Source: an uncultured Pirellulaceae bacterium
Lineage (GTDB): Bacteria; Planctomycetota; Planctomycetia; Pirellulales; Pirellulaceae
NCBI GenBank assembly: GCA_938083195.1
Contig: CALKCK010000024.1
Span: 1-64,000 of the forward strand
Length of the DNA stretch: 64,000 bases
Reading direction: 5' to 3'
This document shows positions 1 through 8,377 of this stretch, piece after piece; the first letter of the stretch is position 1, and each line of letters begins with the position of its first letter. The notes under the pieces are model-generated. The model had not been told where the DNA came from and did not search any database. It saw only the letters and a program-made list of their open reading frames with translations. The position numbers and the translations under genes were made by a program.

Positions 1-1434
1 GGAGCGAAGCAACGGCTGCTTTTGGTAGTTGTTCCCACCAGAATCCCCGCAGTTTAGATACTTCCACTTTTTACTTCGTATCGCGAGTTTCCGGTCGCCC
101 GCAAAACCTTGGTGAATGATGAACTCGCGATTGCCTGTTTGAGTTTTCCCCAACAGTAATTGTGAAAAATCGATACTGTCTTCGGCGCAGGTTTTAGGAA
201 GCTTGGTATCGGTGATGACCGCTAGGGTTGCCATGAGGTCGGTCTGGCAAATTAAAGCATCACTCGTGGTGTTCGCGGGAACCTGGTCTGGCCATCTGAC
301 AATCATGGGGACGCGGTGGCCTCCTTCCCAAAGGTCGCGTTTCATGCCTCGCCAGGGTGCTGCGCCATCGTGCTGGTAATCTTGTCGCATTCTGACGGTA
401 GTCAATACTTCCGGGCCGTTGTCACTTGTGAAAATTACAATCGTATTTTTTTCGGCGTCATGCTGCTTTAATGTTTCCATGAGGCTACCGACGATAAAAT
501 CGAGTTCGACGATAAAGTCGCCATGGGGACCAGAGTCACTGCTACCTTTGAACTTATCTGCCGGGAACGAGGGGAGGTGTACTGCCTGCATGGCGTGATA
601 AAGGAAGAATGGTTTTTCAGGTGACGATTGGTAATGTTTATCAAGGAAGGCCTTGCTTTTATCCAGAAAAATAAGATCAACTGCCTCAAGATCAAAGTCA
701 TCTGCCTTCCATCCCCGTCTGTTGTCGACGGAGTAAGGGTGTTTGGGAAGTTTTGATTTGTCTAGTAATTGCGTCGGTGGATTGGGGACTCTGTTGCCTT
801 CGACAAATGCATAAAGCCAATCGGTTGTCGGGCAGGCCGCGGTGCCAAAAAAATAATCGAATCCACGATCAATTGGTGAGCCTGCGATTGGTCTTTCGTA
901 GTCAATTCGTGTAACAGGTTCCGGCCCACCTTTGTTAATCGGGTTTCCCTGTTTGTCAAAAAATGTCATGCCGATATGCCACTTTCCAACACACCCAGTT
1001 TCGTATCCAAGGTCGGAAAACATTTGCCCAAGTGAAAGCCGGTCTTTGGTAATTAGATTTGGGCCACCGATGCCATCAAAAACTCTTCCGTGATTCGGTA
1101 AACGAAACGCGTATCGCCCCGTTAACAGACTGTACCGACTGGGAGTACAAACCGTCGCTGCACTATGGGCGTCGGTAAATCGCATTCCTTCGTTTGCTAA
1201 CCGGTCAATGTTCGGTGTGAGGATTTTTGATTTTGGGTTGTAACAATGGACATCACCGTATCCGAGGTCGTCAGCATAAATAATTAAGACATTCGGTTGT
1301 TTGGCTGCCTGACGTTGCTCATCTGCGTGGGCATCAGAAATAAAGGTGATAATGGCGAAGGAAATCAAGAATGCCTTAGTTAGCAAGCCTACATTGTGAC
1401 GTGTTGGGAATGGGTTTCGATTGATAAAAGTCAT
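1..1434 (-). CDS. Sulfatase (arylsulfatase family), C-terminus cut by window edge
   Basis: The frame is open from an ATG at 1434 down to base 1, giving 478 residues without a stop, so the C-terminus lies outside the window. Residues about 15-37 form a hydrophobic export signal (LTKAFLISFAIITFISDAHA). NVLIIYADDLGYGD at about 48-61 holds the metal-binding Asp pair (D55, D56), and C96-T-P-S-R100 is the C-x-P-S-R signature in which the Cys is converted to formylglycine. Further down come GKWH and TSDNGPE motifs typical of the family. It should hydrolyse sulfate esters outside the cytoplasm, probably on sulfated polysaccharides. It is divergent from the PSD1 gene at 1672, so 1435-1671 must hold both promoters. 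The substrate cannot be read from the sequence. Confidence 0.95.
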   Translation of the reverse strand, partial: MTFINRNPFPTRHNVGLLTKAFLISFAIITFISDAHADEQRQAAKQPNVLIIYADDLGYGDVHCYNPKSKILTPNIDRLANEGMRFTDAHSAATVCTPSRYSLLTGRYAFRLPNHGRVFDGIGGPNLITKDRLSLGQMFSDLGYETGCVGKWHIGMTFFDKQGNPINKGGPEPVTRIDYERPIAGSPIDRGFDYFFGTAACPTTDWLYAFVEGNRVPNPPTQLLDKSKLPKHPYSVDNRRGWKADDFDLEAVDLIFLDKSKAFLDKHYQSSPEKPFFLYHAMQAVHLPSFPADKFKGSSDSGPHGDFIVELDFIVGSLMETLKQHDAEKNTIVIFTSDNGPEVLTTVRMRQDYQHDGAAPWRGMKRDLWEGGHRVPMIVRWPDQVPANTTSDALICQTDLMATLAVITDTKLPKTCAEDSIDFSQLLLGKTQTGNREFIIHQGFAGDRKLAIRSKKWKYLNCGDSGGNNYQKQPLLRS

Positions 1435-1671
1435 TTGAGTTCCAGATTGTTCTTGGTCTTGCGGGCCGCAGTATTTTAAGGCTGATTTAGGGGACGCACA
1501 GGAAATGAATCAAATTTTTTCAATATTGATGCCCAGTCATTTCGAAATGCATGGTTGGAATGCGATAACGATTCGAAATTTGACTAAATCGACGTTATAC
1601 TTTGGGACTAAGCGTTGTACGATGGTTGAGTTGTTTTATTCAGGGTGTTCCTATAAATTGCTTGTGAATTG

Positions 1672-4600
1672 ATGGTTGTAAATCACAAAACTAATAATTG
1701 CCAGAACTACTTTTGGAAGTTTGCGCTGCTTTCATTGCAGGTCGGGTTAGCGTTAAATTTTTTGATCGCGGACGGTCTTTCGCAAGAAGTTAGTGATGTC
1801 GATTCGAAATCATTTTCGATACGGGAGATCGAGTTCTTTGAGAATAAAGTACGACCGCTGTTGTCTGAGCATTGTCTCCAATGTCACGGCACAGATGATA
1901 AAAAGATCCGCGGTGGTTTGCGATTAACCTCTCGGGATGAAATGATAGGTGGTGGTGATACTGGTCCGGCGATTGTTCCTGGCCATCCGGAGGAAAGTTT
2001 ATTGATTTCTTCGGTTCGTTACGAAGATTATGAGATGCCGCCAAAAGGGAAGTTGAAAGATTCAGAGATCGATATTTTGGTTCAATGGATCAAAATGGGC
2101 GCACCAGATCCTCGTCAGTCTCAGCCGTTAATTAACTCTGAGCCAATGAGTTTAGAAGCAGGGAAGCGGTTTTGGGCTTTTTCGCCTGTGAAGGATTCTC
2201 TACCGCCGACTACGGTTGATCGTACCTGGGCACGAAATGATATCGACCGTTACCTACTCGCGAACATGGAGTCTGCGGGGATTGTTCCAGTTAAAGATGC
2301 TGGTCGTGAATCTTTGTTGCGGCGAATCTATCTCGCTGTTATCGGATTGCCACCGACTGTTTCTCAAATAAGGCTATTCGTCTCCGATGACCGTTCGATA
2401 GAAGAAATTTTACCGGAGGTGGTTGATGAGTTGTTGGCGTCATCACATTTTGGAGAACGATGGGGGCGACACTGGTTGGACGTTGCACGGTTTGCAGAGT
2501 CAAGTGGTGGTGGCCGAAGTTTGATGTTTCCAGAGGCTTGGCGTTTTCGCGACTACGTTATTGACGCGTACAATCAAGACAAACCTTTCGATCAATTTAT
2601 TGTCGAACAGATTGCGGGTGATTTACTAACGCACGATTCCCATCAACAAAAAACAGAGCGGTTGGTTGCCACCGGTTTGTTGGCACTGGGGCCCACGAAT
2701 TATGAACAGCAGGACAAAGAACTGTTACGGATGGAGGTAATTGATGAGCAGATCGATACCGTCGGACGGGCATTTTTAGGTTTGACACTGGGGTGCGCCC
2801 GCTGCCATGATCATAAATTCGATCCAATTCCAATGTCGGATTACTATGCGATTGCAGGTATTTTTGGAAGTACTGTGGCGTTAGTCGATGGGAATGTTTC
2901 TAGCTATGTCACCCAACCACTTGCTTCTGCGGAAGAGGTTCAGGCAGCAAGCAAATATTTGCGTCAAGTCAAGGTTTTGGGGAAGCAGTTGGCGACGGCA
3001 AAAGCTGATTTGGCCAAGATGTCGATCTCAGAGGGGACCTCCCGAAAGGTGGATAAGAAAACGATATTGGCGGATTCGCTGAACGGTCTAGTGCTTGACG
3101 TAACCATGGCTCAACTGACCGGCAGTTGGAAAGAGTCGACTTTTTCTAAGCAATTTGTAAATCAATATTACTTGCACGATGATAACTCAGGAAAGGGTAA
3201 GAAAAAGGCGGTTTTCTTGCCTAAGTTTGAGTCCGGAGGGAATTATGAAGTCCGCGTTTCTTACAGTGCCGGCGGGAATCGTGCCTCCAACACCGTCGTT
3301 ACGGTGGATCACCAAGACGGCAAATCTAAATTCCTCGTCAATCAATCCAAGCAGCCACCCATTAATGGTTTGTTTTATTCGCTTGGGATCTTTCGTTTTG
3401 AGGCCGACAATGCCGCTTCGGTAACAATTTCAAATGAGGGGACTGATGGGCATGTGATTGTCGATGCAGTCCAGTTTCTAAATCAGGTGGAGGATTCTGC
3501 AGTTGCCGGCAAAGACGTGTTACCGTCAGCCGTTACACCGCCCGGCCGACGCGAGTCAGAAAAAGAGAATTCGACTGGTGAGGGCAAAAAGCCAGCAGAG
3601 GTGGTGGCCCTTGAAAAACGAATTAGCGAATTGGATCGCTCACTGAAAGAAATCAAAAAGAATCCAGTACGCCCAGTCGCCGTGGCAATGTCAGTAAAAG
3701 ACAGCCTAAACCCCAAAGATGGACACCTGCATATCCGCGGGTCAGTTCGTAATTTGGGGCCAGTTATCCCACGTGGGTTTTTATCTGTTTGCAGTGATGA
3801 GCCTAGGCCAGAGTTTGGCCCCGATGAAAGTGGGAGATTGCAACTGGCAGAATGGATCGCGAGTCCCAATCATCCGTTGACGGCAAGGGTATATGTTAAC
3901 CGTGTCTGGAGACATCTTTTTGGGAAGGGGCTGGTTTCCACGATCGATAATTTTGGATTTGTGGGTGAAAAACCTACGCATCCAGAATTGCTAGATTTCT
4001 TGGCGGTGGATTTTGTTACCTCGGGTTGGTCGACTAAAAAACTAATCAAGAAAATCATCCTATCTCATGCTTTCCAGCTCAGTGTGTCAGTCGATCCAGT
4101 CGCAATTAAGAAGGACACGGAAAACCGTTTAATTTGGCGTGCGAACCGCCGTCGTATCGATGCTGAGGTGCTCCGGGATTCAATACTATTTGTATCGGGC
4201 GAACTTGATTTTACACCTGGAGGTCGGACCATTCGCAAAATCACTCAGTATGATCTGGGCTATAAATTCGATACGGTGAGAAGAAGTGTCTACGTCCCTT
4301 CATTCCGGAATTCGATGCTGCCGCTGTTTGAGGTTTTCGATTTCGCAAATCCAAATTTGGTAACGGGAGATCGGAATACGAGTACTCTTCCAACTCAGGC
4401 ATTGTTTCTGATGAATGATCCGGAGGTGATTCGATCATCCACGAAAATGGCTGATAAACTCCTTGCTATGGCCGAAATTGATGATGTTGAACGTGTCAGA
4501 GTTGCGTACTTGAGTGCAATTGGTCGCCAACCCACGCCAGCGGAAATTCAGGCAGTTGAGGAGTACCTTCGGCAAGAAATTTCAGGAAGTCATGGCGGGC

Positions 4601-4692
4601 CTGATCTTTCTGAGGACGAAATTCGGCGAGGGGCTTGGGCCAGGTTTTGTCATGCATTGTTTGCGAGTTTAGATTTTCGATACGTGGAATGA
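1672..4692 (+). CDS. PSCyt1-PSCyt2(DUF1549)-PSD1(DUF1553) protein with inserted golvesin-like domain
   Basis: This is a planctomycete-type secreted protein of 1006 residues. A hydrophobic N-terminal segment (about residues 12-35) looks like an export signal. C68-LQ-CH72 is the cytochrome-like CxxCH of PSCyt1, and the DUF1549 region carries a second C375-AR-CH379 followed by DHKFDPI. The C-terminal third (from about 700) is DUF1553 with RVYVNRVWRHLFGKGLV and the DAEVLRDS region. Between them, residues about 465-603 match the golvesin/xanthan-lyase carbohydrate-binding-like fold: an NYEVRVSYSAGGNRASNT strand pattern ending VIVDAVQFL. A TTG lies one codon upstream; the ATG at 1672 is preferred. 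It is followed 37 bp later by its usual DUF1501 partner. The biochemical role of these pairs is not firmly known; links to polysaccharide use or extracellular redox are inference. Confidence 0.93.
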   Translation: MVVNHKTNNCQNYFWKFALLSLQVGLALNFLIADGLSQEVSDVDSKSFSIREIEFFENKVRPLLSEHCLQCHGTDDKKIRGGLRLTSRDEMIGGGDTGPAIVPGHPEESLLISSVRYEDYEMPPKGKLKDSEIDILVQWIKMGAPDPRQSQPLINSEPMSLEAGKRFWAFSPVKDSLPPTTVDRTWARNDIDRYLLANMESAGIVPVKDAGRESLLRRIYLAVIGLPPTVSQIRLFVSDDRSIEEILPEVVDELLASSHFGERWGRHWLDVARFAESSGGGRSLMFPEAWRFRDYVIDAYNQDKPFDQFIVEQIAGDLLTHDSHQQKTERLVATGLLALGPTNYEQQDKELLRMEVIDEQIDTVGRAFLGLTLGCARCHDHKFDPIPMSDYYAIAGIFGSTVALVDGNVSSYVTQPLASAEEVQAASKYLRQVKVLGKQLATAKADLAKMSISEGTSRKVDKKTILADSLNGLVLDVTMAQLTGSWKESTFSKQFVNQYYLHDDNSGKGKKKAVFLPKFESGGNYEVRVSYSAGGNRASNTVVTVDHQDGKSKFLVNQSKQPPINGLFYSLGIFRFEADNAASVTISNEGTDGHVIVDAVQFLNQVEDSAVAGKDVLPSAVTPPGRRESEKENSTGEGKKPAEVVALEKRISELDRSLKEIKKNPVRPVAVAMSVKDSLNPKDGHLHIRGSVRNLGPVIPRGFLSVCSDEPRPEFGPDESGRLQLAEWIASPNHPLTARVYVNRVWRHLFGKGLVSTIDNFGFVGEKPTHPELLDFLAVDFVTSGWSTKKLIKKIILSHAFQLSVSVDPVAIKKDTENRLIWRANRRRIDAEVLRDSILFVSGELDFTPGGRTIRKITQYDLGYKFDTVRRSVYVPSFRNSMLPLFEVFDFANPNLVTGDRNTSTLPTQALFLMNDPEVIRSSTKMADKLLAMAEIDDVERVRVAYLSAIGRQPTPAEIQAVEEYLRQEISGSHGGPDLSEDEIRRGAWARFCHALFASLDFRYVE

Positions 4693-4729
4693 TATTTAAT
4701 TTCTTAATTGGGGATGTTGGTCTAGGAAC

Positions 4730-6166
4730 ATGACAGAACCTTGTGAATTTTATCGAACGGTTTCTCGGCGCGAGATGATTCGTCGTAGTGCCTGTGGATT
4801 TGGAGCCTTGGCGCTTTCTGGTATCTGCGCGGAGCAAACGCGTGGTGAAGATAAGCGGAATACGCTGTTGCCACGTCCGCCGATGTTCCCGGCGCGGGCA
4901 AAGCGAGTGATCTTTATTTTCATGCAAGGCGGGCCGAGCCAAGTTGATAGTTTTGATTACAAACCAGAACTGGTTAAGCGAGACGGGCAAGGAATAGACT
5001 TTACCGGCGTGCGTTTTGGTACGTTTGGCAATCAGAGTACACGTCAACTGTTGAAGCCACTTTGGTCTTTTAAACAGTATGGCGAATGTGGACAGCAGGT
5101 TTCTGAGTTGTTTCCTGAGATGGCAAATCATGTAGATAAAATGTGCATGATTCATTCGATGCATACCGAGGGTGTAGCGCACGGTCCAAGCACATTGTTC
5201 ATGCATACTGGAGCCACTAATCTTGTGCGACCGTCGGTTGGTAGTTGGATTACGTATGGCTTAGGAACGGAGAATCAGAATGTTCCGGGGTTTGTGACGA
5301 TCAATCCGTCGGCGAGTAAAGGTGGGCCGCGGAATTATTCGAATGCCTTCTTGCCTACGATGTTTCAGGGCACCGCCGTGGGCCGCGCTGGACAGGCGGT
5401 CGCAGATGCAAAAATCAAAAATATTTCAAATCGTCATTTGCCGCCGGATGTTCAAAAAAAGCAGTTTGAATTTTTGCAGCAAATGAATCGTTCGCAGTTG
5501 CAACGACATCCTGAAGATGAACGCCTGGAAGCGACGATTGAATCATTTGAGTTGGCGTACCGGATGCAGTTGAATGCACCAGGGATTATGGATTTGTCAG
5601 GTGAGACGCGAGAAACACTCGACAGTTACGGAATCAATGAAAAAGCGACCGACGATTTTGGGCGGCAGTGCCTACTTGCGAGACGTTTAGCCGAAGCGGA
5701 CGTTCGATATATTCAGGTTAACTATTCAGATGAATCTGCGAACCCTCGGTGGGATCAACACTCAAACATGCCCAAGCATGCGGAGCATGCGAAGGCCGTT
5801 GATAAACCGGTTGCGGGCTTGTTGGCCGATCTGGAGCAACGTGGGTTGCTCGAGGACACCTTGGTGTGGTGGGGGGGCGAATTTGGTCGAACTCCTTTTG
5901 CTCAAGGGAAAGATGGGCGAGATCACAACCCGCGAGGGTTCACCGTGTGGCTTGCCGGTGGTGGCACGAAAGCGGGCTACGTGCATGGTAAGACTGATGA
6001 AATTGGTCATCACGCCGTTGATAACAAGGTGCATATGCATGATTTGCACGCAACGATCTTACATCTGATGGGTTTGGATCACGAAAAATTAACCTATCGA
6101 TATGCCGGAAGAGACTTTCGATTGACGGACGTTGCCGGGAATGTGGTGAAAGAAATAATTGCTTAG
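4730..6166 (+). CDS. DUF1501 family protein (sulfatase/phosphatase-fold), Tat-like signal
   Basis: The protein has 478 residues. The N-terminus has an RR-containing leader (SRREMIRRSACGFGALALSG, about 13-32), consistent with twin-arginine export. RVIFIFMQGGPSQVDSFDYKP at about 60-80 is the characteristic DUF1501 opening. LEDTLVWWGGEFGRTPFAQG and GRDHNPRGFTVWLAGGG lie in the C-terminal half, and the end motif LTYRYAGRDFRLTDV is typical of the family. DUF1501 has the alkaline-phosphatase/sulfatase fold, but the formylglycine signature is absent, so sulfatase activity is not implied. It is co-transcribed with the PSD1 gene upstream, as is usual in planctomycetes, and with the DUF6807 gene 15 bp downstream. 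Confidence 0.93.
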   Translation: MTEPCEFYRTVSRREMIRRSACGFGALALSGICAEQTRGEDKRNTLLPRPPMFPARAKRVIFIFMQGGPSQVDSFDYKPELVKRDGQGIDFTGVRFGTFGNQSTRQLLKPLWSFKQYGECGQQVSELFPEMANHVDKMCMIHSMHTEGVAHGPSTLFMHTGATNLVRPSVGSWITYGLGTENQNVPGFVTINPSASKGGPRNYSNAFLPTMFQGTAVGRAGQAVADAKIKNISNRHLPPDVQKKQFEFLQQMNRSQLQRHPEDERLEATIESFELAYRMQLNAPGIMDLSGETRETLDSYGINEKATDDFGRQCLLARRLAEADVRYIQVNYSDESANPRWDQHSNMPKHAEHAKAVDKPVAGLLADLEQRGLLEDTLVWWGGEFGRTPFAQGKDGRDHNPRGFTVWLAGGGTKAGYVHGKTDEIGHHAVDNKVHMHDLHATILHLMGLDHEKLTYRYAGRDFRLTDVAGNVVKEIIA

Positions 6167-6181
6167 AAGACTGGCGAGAAG

Positions 6182-7156
6182 ATGATCCGAGAGATTGTGA
6201 CATTCTATCTGTTGATTGGGTTAATTGTATTTGGAGCCAATGTTGGCTGGGCACAGCAGCAGGGGGGATCACTTGACGGGTCACTGCATTGGATCAAAAA
6301 CGGTGAGGGAGTTTTGGTCTCTGAGCAAGAAACTCCAATCCTTCAGTATCAAGCGAATCCAAAATCTAGAAATGGATCCCATCGCCGCGCAAACTACATT
6401 CATCCTCTTTACGGATTAGATGGACGAGTGCTAACCCAAGATTTCCCTGCAGATCATCCACATCATCGGGGAGTATTTTGGGCTTGGCATCAACTCTATG
6501 TAGGTGAGTCCGCTGCGGGAGACGGTTGGATGGCTGAGGCGTTTGATTGGAACGTTCGCTCGACCGAGGTGATTTCTAAGACTGCATCGATTCAGGTCAA
6601 GAATGAAGTCATATGGCAGTCAGAAAAACTGAACGATGCGGACGAAAATCCAATTCCGTTGGTGAAGGAAATGAATGTCATCGAAGTTCATCGCGCTGAA
6701 GGCACTCTGCGGTATATCGATTTCGAAATTAAGCTGTTAGCCCTCCAGTCCAATTTATCAATTGGTGGCTCAAATGATGCGAAAGGGTATGGTGGGTTTT
6801 CGGTTCGTGTTAAGCAGCCGCCTGATCTCAGGTTCCTGACAACTGCTGGATTCATGAAAGCGACGAAACTTCCAATGGACTGTGGAGGTTGGGTGGATCT
6901 GGTAGGTCAATTTGGGAAGTCAGAAACGACCCGTGGAATTGCCATACTGGTTCATCCCGAATCGGCAGGCTACCCACAAAAGTGGATTTTGCGAGACAAG
7001 ATCAAGAGCATGCAAAACCCTGTTTACCCAGGCCAGGCTCCTGTTGGATTGTCGACGAAAAATTTCACGACCTTGCGTTACCGCCTCGTCCTACACAGTA
7101 AGATATTGACGAAAGCTGAATTAGACCGAGCGCACCAATCGTACGTCTCGGAATAA
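6182..7156 (+). CDS. DUF6807 (PmoA-like) family secreted protein
   Basis: The protein has 324 residues with a clear signal peptide (MIREIVTFYLLIGLIVFGANVGWAQ region, cut near residue 25). The family signature lies at D91-HPHHRG followed by VFWAWHQ, and YIHPLYGLDG precedes it. The C-terminal part carries GYPQKWILRD and a final YRLVLH strand. The family was once labelled methane oxygenase PmoA, but that name comes from annotation history; in planctomycetes these secreted proteins travel with glycan-degradation genes. The gene starts 15 bp after the DUF1501 stop and ends the operon. I infer a role in carbohydrate processing, with no catalytic residues assigned. Confidence 0.85.
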   Translation: MIREIVTFYLLIGLIVFGANVGWAQQQGGSLDGSLHWIKNGEGVLVSEQETPILQYQANPKSRNGSHRRANYIHPLYGLDGRVLTQDFPADHPHHRGVFWAWHQLYVGESAAGDGWMAEAFDWNVRSTEVISKTASIQVKNEVIWQSEKLNDADENPIPLVKEMNVIEVHRAEGTLRYIDFEIKLLALQSNLSIGGSNDAKGYGGFSVRVKQPPDLRFLTTAGFMKATKLPMDCGGWVDLVGQFGKSETTRGIAILVHPESAGYPQKWILRDKIKSMQNPVYPGQAPVGLSTKNFTTLRYRLVLHSKILTKAELDRAHQSYVSE

Positions 7157-7198
7157 AAAGGTGCCTTGGTAAAGGCTGGGGTTTTATCTTCGAATGGT

Positions 7199-8371
7199 TC
7201 AGGCTTCAAACGCTTCGATGCGAGATTTGACTTCGCTCATAAAGTTCGCAGCGCCAACACCGTTAGCAATTCGGTGGTCAAAGCTAAGTGTGGCTGTGAC
7301 CATGGTTTGGAATCGAAACGAATCACCATCGGGAACTGGATGAGCAAATGACTCGCCAATTGCAAGGGTTGCGACCGCGGGGGCGACGATTGCTGGGATT
7401 CCAATCTTCATTCCCGCCTTCCCAATATTAGAGACGGTAACGGTCGTTGATTCGTCAGCTTGATCACCCGTATCTTTGGCAGCAGCCACTTGGGTAGCAA
7501 ACGCTTGATAGAATTCAGTTTCACTCATTTCGTCAGCGTCACGAATGACTGCGGTTACCATCTCATCTCCTGGGAGGGCAACGGCGACGCCGAGATTCAC
7601 GTGGTGGAACACTTTCAGCGAGTTGCCATCGGCGTTCATCACGCTGCGAAATTTTGCGTGGTTTTTCAGTGATTGCACAACAGCCCAGCAGGCCATTGCA
7701 AAACCGGTCGGGCCACCCGATTCACGAGCTACCTTTCGGGCAGCAGTCACTTGTGTCCAGTTAACGTCGGTCATGACGGTCACCGGGATACATGCCTTTG
7801 CCCCTCGGCCAAGTCGATAGTTCAAGACGATTTGGGATTTTGGTAACGGTTCGACCGAGTACTGATCTGATGAGATCTCCGCACTACCTCCACCTGAGGC
7901 GATAAACGCGTCGACATCCTCGGGCATCATTTTCTTACCGCTGCAAGGAATTTGGTCGACAGCGTCTAGCAGGTTGAGTTCTTTTAAGTATTTTCGAGTC
8001 TTGGGGGGAATCATTACCCGAGTTGAGCGAACTGGTTCGGGGGCGCTTGCCGAGGTGGGAGCAGACGCTGTCGGTTCAGAAGGTTCGGTGTCGGCGGGGC
8101 CATGTCCGACCGGCATTTCTTTGACACCTTCTGCCACTTCCATTTTGCCAATTTCGGCCCCAATCTCCAAGACGGTGCCAGGTTCGACGGTCCACTCAAC
8201 GAGGGTGCCGTCGTACGGGGATTCAACGTCCGTTGTTGCCTTATCCGTTTCCATAACGTAAATCGGATCGTCTCGTCCGATCGTATCGCCAGGGTTTTTC
8301 AGGAATTCAACTAGTAACGCTTCTTGTAGGCCTTCGCCCAATTGCGGGATTCGTACTGAAATGACGGGCAT
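7199..8371 (-). CDS. 2-oxoacid dehydrogenase E2 (dihydrolipoyl acyltransferase) with HxxxNG active-site motif
   Basis: The protein has 390 residues. Residues 1-80 are a lipoyl domain, with the lipoylated lysine K44 in METDKATTDVESP. A Pro/Ala/Ser linker (about 85-115) leads to a short, degenerate E3/E1-binding segment (about 117-160, IPPKTRKYLKELNLLDAVD) and then the CAT-like acyltransferase domain. The active-site motif near the C-terminus reads D365-H-R-I-A-N370-G: the catalytic His is kept, but the Asp of the canonical HxxxDG is Asn. It starts 6 bp after the stop of the fused E1 gene, so the two form one operon. It transfers an acyl group from E1-bound TPP to CoA; pyruvate and branched-chain 2-oxoacids are both possible substrates. 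No E3 gene lies nearby. Confidence 0.92.
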   Translation of the reverse strand: MPVISVRIPQLGEGLQEALLVEFLKNPGDTIGRDDPIYVMETDKATTDVESPYDGTLVEWTVEPGTVLEIGAEIGKMEVAEGVKEMPVGHGPADTEPSEPTASAPTSASAPEPVRSTRVMIPPKTRKYLKELNLLDAVDQIPCSGKKMMPEDVDAFIASGGGSAEISSDQYSVEPLPKSQIVLNYRLGRGAKACIPVTVMTDVNWTQVTAARKVARESGGPTGFAMACWAVVQSLKNHAKFRSVMNADGNSLKVFHHVNLGVAVALPGDEMVTAVIRDADEMSETEFYQAFATQVAAAKDTGDQADESTTVTVSNIGKAGMKIGIPAIVAPAVATLAIGESFAHPVPDGDSFRFQTMVTATLSFDHRIANGVGAANFMSEVKSRIEAFEA

Positions 8372-8377
8372 GGCCGG

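Noticed and set aside
4496..5206. 236-codon open frame on the minus strand
   Set aside because: It lies across the PSD1 and DUF1501 genes on the other strand, has no ribosome site, and its composition (many Arg/His/Leu) is that of an antisense shadow.
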